Source: Candidatus Zhuqueibacterota bacterium 4484_188
GTDB taxonomy: Bacteria; Calditrichota; Calditrichia; RBG-13-44-9
Length of the DNA: 5,028 bases
Assembly: GCA_002049825.1 (NCBI GenBank)
Contig: MVCZ01000129.1
Coordinates: forward strand, 1 to 5,028
Direction of reading: 5' to 3'
The notes under the pieces are model-generated. The model was not told where the DNA came from and did no database searches. It was given only the letters and a program-made list of their open reading frames with translations. The position numbers were made by a program, and so were the translations under genes. Shown here piece by piece: positions 1 through 5,028 of the stretch. Numbering within the stretch: the first letter of the stretch is position 1; each line of letters starts with the position of its first letter.

Positions 1-440
1 TTCAAAGGGCGGGGAATGAACGGCGATGTGGAATCGCTGCGCTTCCGCTTTCAGCCATTTTCGCAGCAGGGAATTTGCCGCCACGCCGCCGGGTAAGTGC
101 GGGCGGCGCGCAGGGTCTTTTTCACCAGAACCTCTGTTGCCGCTTGCTGGAAAGAAGCGCAAATATCCGCCAGGTGCTGTTGTATTTCCTGTTCCGGTTT
201 TTCCTGTAAAAAATTCAGCACCGCTGTTTTAAGCCCGCTGTAACTAAAGTCGAAATCGTCCCGGTTCAGCATTGCCCGGGGAAACTGCACATACTCCGGG
301 TCGCCGGTTTGCGCCAGTTTGTCTACCTCCGGACCGCCGGGGTAGGGGAGGTGCAGCAATTTGCCTACTTTGTCGTACGCCTCGCCCACCGCATCGTCAC
401 GGGTTTCGCCGAGAATTTTGTAGTGCAGGTGGTCTTTCAG
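1..440 (-). pseudogene. tsaD: TsaD middle and C-terminal fragments in two frames, running off the left edge
   Basis: From 440 down to about 93, one frame encodes the TsaD middle part: LKDHLHYKILGETRDDAVGE, AYDKVGKLL, YPGGPEV, then DFSYSGLKTAVLNF and DICASFQQAATEVLVKKTL, ending in AARTY. In that frame the sequence then turns unlike the family and stops at 51-53. The family continues in another frame from 90 to 1: GGVAANSLLRKWLKAE, then FHIAVHSPPFE, cut by the window edge just before the expected CTDN motif. About seven residues normally found between the two parts are missing, with two leftover bases, so this is a small out-of-frame deletion. Compared with E. coli TsaD, about 35 residues are missing between NIPLVGI and LKDHLHY, including the HxxxH metal ligands and SGGHTQL. 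A GTG at 389 could start a 112-codon reading frame, but the product would lack the catalytic core. Confidence 0.85.
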
Positions 441-483
441 CCTACCAGGGGAATGTTCAGATTCCTACCAGGGGAATGTTCAG
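441..483. repeat. 20-bp direct repeat with 3-bp spacer inside tsaD
   Basis: CCTACCAGGGGAATGTTCAG occurs twice, at 441-460 and 464-483, separated by ATT (23-base period, copies identical). On the coding strand the copy at 464-483 is the genuine tsaD sequence for LNIPLVG. The copy at 441-460 is extra and fills the junction where about 35 codons have been lost. Two copies inside a gene do not make a CRISPR array; this looks like a deletion scar or a badly closed assembly gap. Confidence 0.9.
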
Positions 484-795
484 GGCGAGTGACAGACCCT
501 TGGCAAAATTCACTCCCACCAGCAGTGCACCAATCAAACCGGGACCGTGGGTTACCGCAATACCGTCCAGTTGCTCAAACCCGATGCCGGCGTTAGTCAG
601 CGCAGCGTCCACGATGGAAGTAATATTTTTCAAATGCGCACGTGAAGCCAATTCCGGCACCACACCGCCAAAAGATAAATGCACTTGTTGCGATGAAACA
701 ATGTTGGAGAGAGTTTTTCGTGGCGTGATAACCGCCGCAGAGGTCTCGTCGCAACTGGTTTCAATTCCTAAAACGTACTGGAAATCTTTTTGCAT
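457..795 (-). pseudogene. tsaD: TsaD, tRNA t6A37 threonylcarbamoyltransferase: N-terminal fragment (112 codons)
   Basis: TsaD transfers the threonylcarbamoyl group from TC-AMP to A37 of ANN-decoding tRNAs, working with TsaB and TsaE in the cytoplasm. This fragment is a clean match to its N-terminal ASKHA-fold part: YVLGIETSCDET (7-18), FGGVVPELASRAH (about 42-54) and THGPGLIGALLVG (about 82-94), up to NIPLVGI. The family then continues with an H-x-EGH motif, but here the frame hits TGA at 457-459 because a second copy of the preceding 20 bases follows. The fragment therefore lacks the metal-binding His pair and everything downstream. The ATG at 795 follows the YbbR stop by 14 bases and has only a distant purine-rich AGAAAG as a possible ribosome site. 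TsaD is nearly universal and usually essential, so an assembly error or a second intact copy elsewhere is more likely than true loss. Confidence 0.88.
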
Positions 796-809
796 GTTCG
801 GCTGACTTT

Positions 810-1757
810 CTACTTCGCTCGCATTTTTTGCACAATCAATTCAAATTCCGGTGGTCGGCTTTCCATATACAGCACATCTGCTTTGGTTATCAAATTTGCT
901 TTTACTTTTTTAATGCCCGGTTTCCAGGATTTATTGAAATCAATTTCTATTTTAAAGTCGCTGGCTTGCAGATCGGCAAGGATTTTTTCGCCGCCCTTCA
1001 CATAAATAATTGCCCGGGACGGCAGCGGAATCACCTGAATGTGTTTAGGGTGGTCGACTACCGTAACCGGCACGTCTAAAACTTCCTTTTCCGCCAATCT
1101 TTGAATATCAAAGAATACCTGCACGGTTTTGGGCTGGCATTCGGCAAAATATCGTTCCGGTTTTTGGATGGCAAATTCTTTGGTAAAAGCCACTCCGGCG
1201 TCGGAAAAAATTTTGCTTTCGGTCTTTATTTTTTTCAATTTTCTGAACATTTCACTGGGACCGGTTATTACCACCGAGTCCGGCGAAGCTGTCACACCGG
1301 CAAGAATATAGCCGGCGGGTGTATCCAATTGGTACTCCACCTCAACCGGTAATTTGCGGCGGACTTTTTCATCGGTTTCAACGGTTAAAATCCGCGGCGA
1401 AACAATCGATTTTATGCTGATGTTCAGATCACCCGGGTAGCGCACACTTTCCTTGTTCTGGGTGAGGTCCAGCCTGAAATGGTCCGGTACGCCGGAAAGA
1501 TCAACCTGGTAGTAAATGTTCATAAAGGAAAGTCGCAAAAGATCAATTCCTTTGCCGACAAACACTACCTTAACCGTTTTTTGATGGGCAAATTTGAAAG
1601 TGCGGGTACTGTCCAGGTTGATGAATCTTATGGGCAGCTCGTAAGAGTATTCGTAGGTCCGGCTCATTTTCACCATGAACCACAACAGGAACGCCAGCAG
1701 CGTGACGCCAATGATGGATTTGTAATTCTTCTTAATATTTTTTGTCTGCACACTCAT
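810..1757 (-). CDS. YbbR-domain membrane-anchored protein (CdaR-like)
   Basis: This 315-residue protein has a short basic cytoplasmic N-terminus, one membrane span at about residues 14-29 (SIIGVTLLAFLLWFMV) and a long extracytoplasmic region made of YbbR-type beta repeats. I see about three repeats. The first is at about 38-110. The second, clearest, is at about 136-185 (LPVEVEYQLDTPAGY, then SPDSVVITGP). The third is at about 228-300 (LDVPVTVVDHP, then SRAIIYVKGG). In Gram-positive bacteria the homologue CdaR binds and regulates the c-di-AMP cyclase CdaA. Here no cdaA gene is adjacent in the window, so that partnership is not shown. The start at 1757 is preceded by a purine-rich AGAAAGAT, a weak Shine-Dalgarno, and gives the correct short N-terminus before the span. 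The stop is 14 bases from the tsaD start. No frameshift or truncation is visible. Confidence 0.87.
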   Translation of the reverse strand: MSVQTKNIKKNYKSIIGVTLLAFLLWFMVKMSRTYEYSYELPIRFINLDSTRTFKFAHQKTVKVVFVGKGIDLLRLSFMNIYYQVDLSGVPDHFRLDLTQNKESVRYPGDLNISIKSIVSPRILTVETDEKVRRKLPVEVEYQLDTPAGYILAGVTASPDSVVITGPSEMFRKLKKIKTESKIFSDAGVAFTKEFAIQKPERYFAECQPKTVQVFFDIQRLAEKEVLDVPVTVVDHPKHIQVIPLPSRAIIYVKGGEKILADLQASDFKIEIDFNKSWKPGIKKVKANLITKADVLYMESRPPEFELIVQKMRAK

Positions 1758-1798
1758 ATCTTTCTTTTTTGGGAAGCGTTACTTTTAGCAAAATGCCA

Positions 1799-2593
1799 TC
1801 ACTTGCCAATTTTTAAAATAAGCTGATCTCCGACTTTCTTTTGCAGCATCTGTGCCGCATTTCCTTTGTTCTGGGCAATTTGTAAAAAACCGCAACTATC
1901 CCATGTAGTTACTAATTCTTTTACACCGGTAGAACCAAAAGTTTTCCTGATACCGTGGAGGAATCCGTGTTCAAGCTGAATCTTTACATTTTCAGGCTCA
2001 CCCATTTTTTCCCAGTCTTCGCGGGTAAAATTCAGGATAAGATTCCCAAAATGGTCTACATGAGCAATTTGCAGCCGCAATTCCGTTTCCGAGATTTTTT
2101 CGAAATGCCGGTAAAAAGAAATGAGGTCGGCGGTTTTTTCGGCAAAGGTATCGATCGCTTCGCCGGAGAGGATTTTAATTGCTGCCGGTGCGAAAATGTC
2201 CCTGCCGTGAAAGGTAGGGCTGATTGATTCTCCAAACAATTTTTCTTTTATACGAAAGGCTTCGAATACCTCCCGTTCGAGAACGTAGCTCAACACCCCG
2301 TTGTCCGGGCAGATAAAATAGTGCCGATTAGTGCGAACGATAATTCCCTTGCGGGAGGTGCCCACACCCGGGTCGATAATTAACAGGTGAACAGTGCCCG
2401 CCGGGAAGTCGGCATAGTAATTGAGCAGGGCAAAAGCAGCCTGGCGAATGTTAAACGGTTGAATCCGGTGCGAAATGTCACTTATCCGCACATCTGGCAT
2501 GCCGCTGAGCAGTACGCCTTTTATCGCACCGACATACCCGTCTTCGGTTCCGAAATCGGTCAGCAGGGTGACATTTTTCGAATTCATCTTCAT
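1799..2593 (-). CDS. S-adenosylmethionine hydrolase (SAM hydroxide adenosyltransferase, DUF62 family)
   Basis: This is a complete 264-residue member of the DUF62/SAM hydroxide adenosyltransferase family. These enzymes use water to split S-adenosylmethionine into adenosine and methionine in the cytoplasm. Family landmarks appear in order: TLLTDFGTEDGYVGAIKG (9-26), FPAGTVHLLIIDPGVGTSRK (63-82), CPDNGVLS (95-102), TFHGRDIFAPAA (127-138), AHVDHFGNLILNF in the C-terminal domain, and DSCGFLQIA near the end. The Asp-Arg-His set typical of the hydrolases is visible as Asp74, Arg81 and His129. Its presence argues against the fluorinase/chlorinase branch, which uses halide and lacks this triad. Length is typical. 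It sits directly behind fpg (2-base gap) and 41 bases ahead of the YbbR gene. Its physiological role is poorly known in this family, and nothing in the context settles it. Confidence 0.93.
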   Translation of the reverse strand: MKMNSKNVTLLTDFGTEDGYVGAIKGVLLSGMPDVRISDISHRIQPFNIRQAAFALLNYYADFPAGTVHLLIIDPGVGTSRKGIIVRTNRHYFICPDNGVLSYVLEREVFEAFRIKEKLFGESISPTFHGRDIFAPAAIKILSGEAIDTFAEKTADLISFYRHFEKISETELRLQIAHVDHFGNLILNFTREDWEKMGEPENVKIQLEHGFLHGIRKTFGSTGVKELVTTWDSCGFLQIAQNKGNAAQMLQKKVGDQLILKIGK

Positions 2594-2602
2594 AGTTACC
2601 TC
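2594..2602 (-). promoter_or_regulatory. Ribosome binding site of the SAM hydrolase, inside the end of fpg
   Basis: The last codons and stop of fpg read CAGAGGTAACT before the next ATG on the minus strand. AGAGG serves as a Shine-Dalgarno about five bases from the ATG at 2593, which favours it over the second in-frame ATG at 2587. The overlap suggests translational coupling of the two genes. Confidence 0.55.
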
Positions 2603-3402
2603 TGGCAGTACCCGCAGTAAAACGTGGAGCGGTTGTTTATCATTGTTTTTCGAATCGGTTTACCGCAGGTGAAGCACGGCGCCCCGTCCCGGTGGTACAC
2701 TTTCAGGAAATCCTGGTTGGTGCCGCTGGTGCCTTCCACGGTTCGGTAAGCGCTGTAAGTGGTTCCGAACCGTTCCACCGCGGCATTCAGAATCGCCAGA
2801 ATCGACCGGTGCAGTTTTTTTGTTTCCGCGGCGCTCAGCGACCGGGCTTTGCGCAGCGGATGTATGCCCGCCTGAAACAGTATTTCGCTCGCATAAATAT
2901 TGCCGATACCGGCAATCACCTTCTGGTCCATTAAAAAGGTCTTAATATTTATGCTTTTTGAATTTAATAATTGCCTGAAGCGGTTTAAAGTGAAATTTTC
3001 TTTCAACGGATCCGGTCCCAGCTCCTCGAATTGCGGTTTCCGGTGCAGCAAGTAAATTTTTCCGAATTTGCGGGCGTCCTGAAAATAGAGTTCGCTTCCG
3101 TCTTCAAAATAAAAAGCAACGTGTAAATGCTGCGGGTATTTTGACTGTGTTTTTTGACGAATAAAAATACCCGACATGCCCAGGTGAAACACCGGGAAAA
3201 TACCTTCCGCATCCCAGTAGAAAAATTTCCCGTACCGCTCGATGGCAAGAATTTTCCTGTTTTCCAGCCAGCGGGCGAATTCCTCCGGCGAAATCTGACG
3301 GAAAATTTTTACCGGCTTGGCTTCCACTTTTACGATTCTTTTGTGTAAATAATATTGCCGCAACTGCCGCACGGTTGTTTCCACTTCGGGGAGTTCGGGC
3401 AT
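2596..3402 (-). CDS. mutM: Formamidopyrimidine-DNA glycosylase (Fpg/MutM)
   Basis: This is a complete 268-residue bifunctional glycosylase/AP lyase. It removes oxidised purines such as 8-oxoguanine from DNA and nicks the backbone in base excision repair. The N-terminus is MPELPEVETT, so Pro2 is the Schiff-base nucleophile and Glu3 the catalytic acid. Lys59 (RYGKFFYW) is the conserved beta-hairpin lysine. Met76 (LGMSG), Arg111 and Phe113 (DARKFG) match the void-filling triad with the same relative spacing as in E. coli Fpg. The helix-two-turn-helix is at about 161-182 (KVIAGIGNIYASEILFQAG). The C-terminal zinc finger has Cys243, Cys246, Cys263 and Cys266 with a C-X2-C-X16-C-X2-C pattern and Arg258 in the hairpin, ending in the usual CQR. 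The intact zinc finger and the lesion-binding triad favour Fpg over endonuclease VIII (Nei). It is the first gene of the downstream cluster; its stop lies two bases before the next ATG, implying co-translation. Confidence 0.96.
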   Translation of the reverse strand: MPELPEVETTVRQLRQYYLHKRIVKVEAKPVKIFRQISPEEFARWLENRKILAIERYGKFFYWDAEGIFPVFHLGMSGIFIRQKTQSKYPQHLHVAFYFEDGSELYFQDARKFGKIYLLHRKPQFEELGPDPLKENFTLNRFRQLLNSKSINIKTFLMDQKVIAGIGNIYASEILFQAGIHPLRKARSLSAAETKKLHRSILAILNAAVERFGTTYSAYRTVEGTSGTNQDFLKVYHRDGAPCFTCGKPIRKTMINNRSTFYCGYCQR

Positions 3403-3406
3403 TTTT

Positions 3407-3412
3407 CTTCCT
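3407..3412 (-). promoter_or_regulatory. Ribosome binding site of fpg
   Basis: On the minus strand the bases before the fpg ATG read AACAGGAAGAAAA. AGGAAG is a good Shine-Dalgarno match at normal spacing. It supports the ATG at 3402 as the true start, which also puts the catalytic Pro directly after Met. Confidence 0.65.
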
Positions 3413-3483
3413 GTTTATGAGTTTTTAAAGCGATATCGGCGATTGAATAAAAGCGAGCCGGTATTTAACATTTGAGTATAACT

Positions 3484-3522
3484 TCATTCACGAGTGGCGA
3501 TGACTAACTCACTCGTGAATGA
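3484..3522. repeat. Perfect 13-bp inverted repeat with 13-nt spacer
   Basis: The left arm TCATTCACGAGTG (3484-3496) is exactly complementary to the right arm CACTCGTGAATGA (3510-3522), with a 13-base spacer between. Transcribed from either strand it would fold into a strong stem with six G-C pairs. Neither side is followed by a run of T, so it is not a classical intrinsic terminator. It begins about 31 bases after the stop of the DUF123 remnant and lies about 81 bases upstream of the fpg start. It could be a bipartite operator for a dimeric regulator, a transcript-end stem-loop for the upstream genes, or an attenuator-like element. The function is not determined by the sequence. Confidence 0.75.
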
Positions 3523-3553
3523 GCCTAAACACAGGTGAAATGTGGCTGTTTTG

Positions 3554-3986
3554 TTAAAATCTCATAGCTGTATTTCCGGGTTCAATTCTGATCAATTTTG
3601 CCGACGGAAATTGTTCCAACCACTTCCCGAGCTGCTCTTCCGCCACTGTTTTTAAATACAACAGATGACTGGTGCATTTGTTCCGGCAATCGCTGCTGCC
3701 AAAACCGGGGTGCAGTTCGCGTGCACCGCTCATTTTCTGAAACGACCGGTGGGTGCACTGTCAGGTAATCAATATGCCAGTGGATTTTCTTTTCCGGTCT
3801 CAGGTGGCGTTCCACCCGCTTGAGTAGCGATCGCTGCTGGCTGCCGGTGTAGATGTAAAACCCGGGCGGAAAACGAAGCAATCCCAACCGGGCAACCGCC
3901 AGCGAAACCGGCTGTGCAAGATTCAGAATAATTTGGTAGCAACCGCCCGGGAAATTTGCAGCGTCCTGCGACAAAATGGTTTTCAT
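3554..3986 (-). pseudogene. Uri-type GIY-YIG nuclease (DUF123/COG1833), frameshifted with internal deletion
   Basis: The N-terminal 86 residues match the DUF123 (Uri) family of small GIY-YIG-related nucleases. They show GGCYQIIL at 14-21, FPPGFYIYTGS at 39-49, RVERHLR at 57-63 and HWHIDYL at 69-75. After about position 3730 that frame becomes unlike the family and stops at 3582. The +1 frame from about 3730 to the TAA at 3554-3556 carries the missing C-terminal half: GARELHPGFGSSDC, then TSHLLYLK and a basic tail. The two halves are in different frames. The usual stretch between HIDYL and GFGSSDC, with its conserved Glu-Cys motif, is about 15 residues too short. The lesion is therefore a deletion whose length is not a multiple of three, not a single-base slip. 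Members are thought to cut or bind DNA and are sometimes fused to endonuclease III; the role here is unknown. It starts 45 bases after the winged-helix gene and the Shine-Dalgarno (AAAGGGA) is unusually far from the ATG. It could be a real pseudogene or an assembly error. Confidence 0.8.
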
Positions 3987-4031
3987 TCAGAAATTGATTC
4001 CCTTTGGTTTTGGTTTGACCAGGGTAACTGT

Positions 4032-4877
4032 TCAGTCTTCCAGTTGCTCAATAATGAACTGAATTTCCCTGAGGCGGTTTGGGTTCTGTTTTCCGTCCAG
4101 GTAGCTTTGCATCTCCTTTAATTTAATCAGCAGTTCCGTTTTGGAAATTGCCGGGACGTATTTTACCTGACCGTCGGGCAGGATTCGGCTGCGAATTAAA
4201 TATTTGCCTTCTAATTCTTCAAACGTTTTCTTGAGAATCAGAAACGTAGTGCGCCGGTCGCTGCCGGTGCGGTTGTAGTGTGTGTACCACTGGGTGGCGG
4301 TGAGACCCTGCTGTTTCCACAGGATCTTCATCAGGGTAATTTCCTGCCGGTTCAGTCGCAGGTCGCGGTATTTTTCCTGTTCCCGCTTTGCCAGCAAATA
4401 CCCGTAACGCTGGTAAATGAGATGAGCAAGGTAACCGGCGGCTGCCAGAGTGGCGACCGGTAAAATCCGCGAGCGACCCATTTTATAATCCAGGTATTCG
4501 CGCACGTTGGTGGGGACAAACAGCGAGCTTTCCCGGAAATCCAAACCCCGGTAGACGTGTCCCGGGGTGGCGAGTGTCCAGTCGATGCGTGGAATGGCAC
4601 CGAAATTTTGAGACGGGGCGGTTTTCGGTAAACTGATTTCCGACCAGAAGTGCGAACGGTTCAGAAAAACCCAGTCGCGCAATTGCTGGGAGGGCGATAC
4701 CCACAGTTGAAACGGCGATTCCTTTAGGAAAGGATTGGGCAGTTTGAGCCGGGTTTGCAAAGAATCCGCCGGATTTTTCCGGTGCGCCCCGGGTTGTCCC
4801 CCGGTGCCGGTGGCCGGCAGTAAAAACCGGGGACAGAATAAAATCGATAAAAGCAAACTAATGACTATTTTTCGCAT
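4032..4877 (-). CDS. Membrane-anchored protein with C-terminal BlaI/MecI-like winged helix (unnamed)
   Basis: This is a 281-residue protein I cannot assign to a named family. I chose the start at 4877 (MRKIVISLLL) because it gives a signal-like N-terminus; an in-frame ATG at 4916 would overlap priA and add 12 polar residues. Residues 4-22 are hydrophobic and end at LLPA, compatible with a signal peptide or anchor. Residues 23-137 are polar and aromatic, with no recognised domain. Residues 138-155 (ILPVATLAAAGYLAHLIY) look like a membrane span, followed by a basic stretch (KREQEKYRDLR) suggesting the cytoplasmic side. Residues 173-250 resemble a BlaI/MecI winged helix: LNRQEITLMKILWKQQG is the first-helix signature, then a recognition-helix-like RRTTFLILKKTFEELEGKYL and a wing with RILPDGQVKYVPAIS. 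The tail is helical. Inferred topology is an extracytoplasmic N-terminal part, one span and a cytoplasmic DNA-binding domain. A structural, non-DNA-binding winged helix is the alternative. The start site has only a weak Shine-Dalgarno (GAG). Confidence 0.7.
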   Translation of the reverse strand: MRKIVISLLLSILFCPRFLLPATGTGGQPGAHRKNPADSLQTRLKLPNPFLKESPFQLWVSPSQQLRDWVFLNRSHFWSEISLPKTAPSQNFGAIPRIDWTLATPGHVYRGLDFRESSLFVPTNVREYLDYKMGRSRILPVATLAAAGYLAHLIYQRYGYLLAKREQEKYRDLRLNRQEITLMKILWKQQGLTATQWYTHYNRTGSDRRTTFLILKKTFEELEGKYLIRSRILPDGQVKYVPAISKTELLIKLKEMQSYLDGKQNPNRLREIQFIIEQLED

Positions 4878-4890
4878 ATTAGAATCTCGT

Positions 4891-5028
4891 TTAAAGAATT
4901 TCCACCGGGTCCACATCGATAATCAATTTGACCGGCCATTTGGCAATGTTCACATTTTTGTACAGACCTTCTTTCAGCAGTCGCCGGAGCCTTGACATGG
5001 AATTTTCCGGCGTGCGGGATTTTTTGAG
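4891..5028 (-). CDS. priA: PriA, primosomal replication-restart helicase (C-terminal end, partial)
   Basis: Only the last 45 residues and the TAA stop are inside the window; the gene continues past the right edge. The visible tail reads through SRLRRLLKEG and ends with LIIDVDPVEIL. An ending of the form DVDP followed by a few hydrophobic residues is the hallmark C-terminus of PriA, where this small domain packs against the helicase core. PriA is the 3'-to-5' DNA helicase that recognises abandoned replication forks and reloads the replisome in the cytoplasm. The helicase and zinc-binding motifs that would confirm it are outside the window. The next gene on the same strand starts only 13 bases after the stop, so the two are probably co-transcribed. 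The identification rests on a short tail, but that tail is distinctive. Confidence 0.85.
   Translation of the reverse strand, partial: LKKSRTPENSMSRLRRLLKEGLYKNVNIAKWPVKLIIDVDPVEIL

Larger units (their letters stand above)
3403..3553. other. Intergenic gap between the DUF123 remnant and fpg
   Basis: This 151-base AT-rich gap is the largest non-coding stretch in the window. On the minus strand it is the leader of fpg and presumably holds the promoter of the fpg operon. I could not pick a convincing -35/-10 pair: TGTTAA followed by TTTATT on the minus strand is possible but weak. It contains a perfect inverted repeat, annotated separately, and ends with the fpg ribosome binding site. No ORF or RNA gene is supportable here. 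Confidence 0.5.

Noticed and set aside
441..483. CRISPR-like pair of repeats
   Set aside because: There are only two copies, the spacer is 3 bases, and the unit encodes the conserved TsaD segment LNIPLVG.
272..805. Plus-strand open frame of 177 codons
   Set aside because: It lies antisense to tsaD, shows no family motifs, and its composition (Arg/Pro/Cys-rich) is typical of a shadow frame. The lesions in tsaD simply happen to keep it open.
1101..1352. Plus-strand open frame opposite the YbbR gene
   Set aside because: It is the reverse of a well-supported coding region, with no recognisable motifs and no ribosome site.
1799..2593. Fluorinase/chlorinase (halogenating SAM enzyme)
   Set aside because: The Asp74-Arg81-His129 set of the hydrolase branch is present and no halogenase-specific features are visible.
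3484..3522. Intrinsic terminator
   Set aside because: The stem is good, but no T-tract follows on either strand. It is kept as an inverted repeat of unknown role.
3582..3986. Intact 134-residue DUF123 protein
   Set aside because: The last ~48 residues do not resemble the family, while the true C-terminal signature GFGSSDC is encoded in the neighbouring frame.
4878..4916. Upstream ATG at 4916 as start of the winged-helix protein
   Set aside because: It would overlap the priA coding end and place 12 polar, charged residues before an obvious signal-like sequence. The ATG at 4877 fits better.

Overview
All seven recognisable genes lie on the minus strand, so the window reads right to left: priA (C-terminal end only), a membrane-anchored winged-helix protein, a Uri-type (DUF123) GIY-YIG nuclease gene, then, after a short non-coding gap, fpg/mutM, a SAM hydrolase, a YbbR-domain protein, and tsaD, which runs off the left edge. 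Base composition is roughly balanced and gene packing is tight. The families are bacterial housekeeping types. The overall style (short Shine-Dalgarno sites, a YbbR protein away from cdaA) would fit a diderm of the Bacteroidota/Calditrichota (FCB) assemblage. That is a weak inference, because no rRNA or other marker is present to fix the lineage.

Region 1 (about 3554-5028) has a DNA-maintenance flavour. PriA restarts stalled replication. Thirteen bases after its stop begins a 281-residue protein with a signal-like N-terminus, a predicted membrane span and a C-terminal BlaI/MecI-like winged helix, apparently a membrane-tethered DNA-binding protein. The DUF123 gene follows but carries an internal deletion plus frameshift: its N-terminal half and its C-terminal half (with the GFGSSDC signature) are in different frames.

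Region 2 (3403-3553) is the only sizeable non-coding gap. It holds a perfect 13-bp inverted repeat with a 13-nt spacer, upstream of fpg and downstream of the DUF123 remnant, with no T-tract on either side.

Region 3 (1-3402) looks like an operon fpg - SAM hydrolase - ybbR - tsaD, with gaps of 2, 41 and 14 bases. Fpg (oxidised-base repair), the SAM hydrolase and YbbR look intact, with key residues present. TsaD, normally an essential tRNA-modification enzyme (t6A37), is broken twice. A deletion of about 35 codons removes the metal-binding HxxxH and SGGHTQL region, and a 20-bp direct duplication sits exactly at that junction. A second deletion of about 7 codons, with a frameshift, lies just before the GGVAANS motif.

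The most noteworthy signals are the membrane-anchored winged-helix protein, the inverted repeat, and the three out-of-frame deletion lesions. The lesions are either assembly damage or real gene decay, and raw reads would decide. I found no convincing new multi-gene system, RNA gene, CRISPR array or mobile element.
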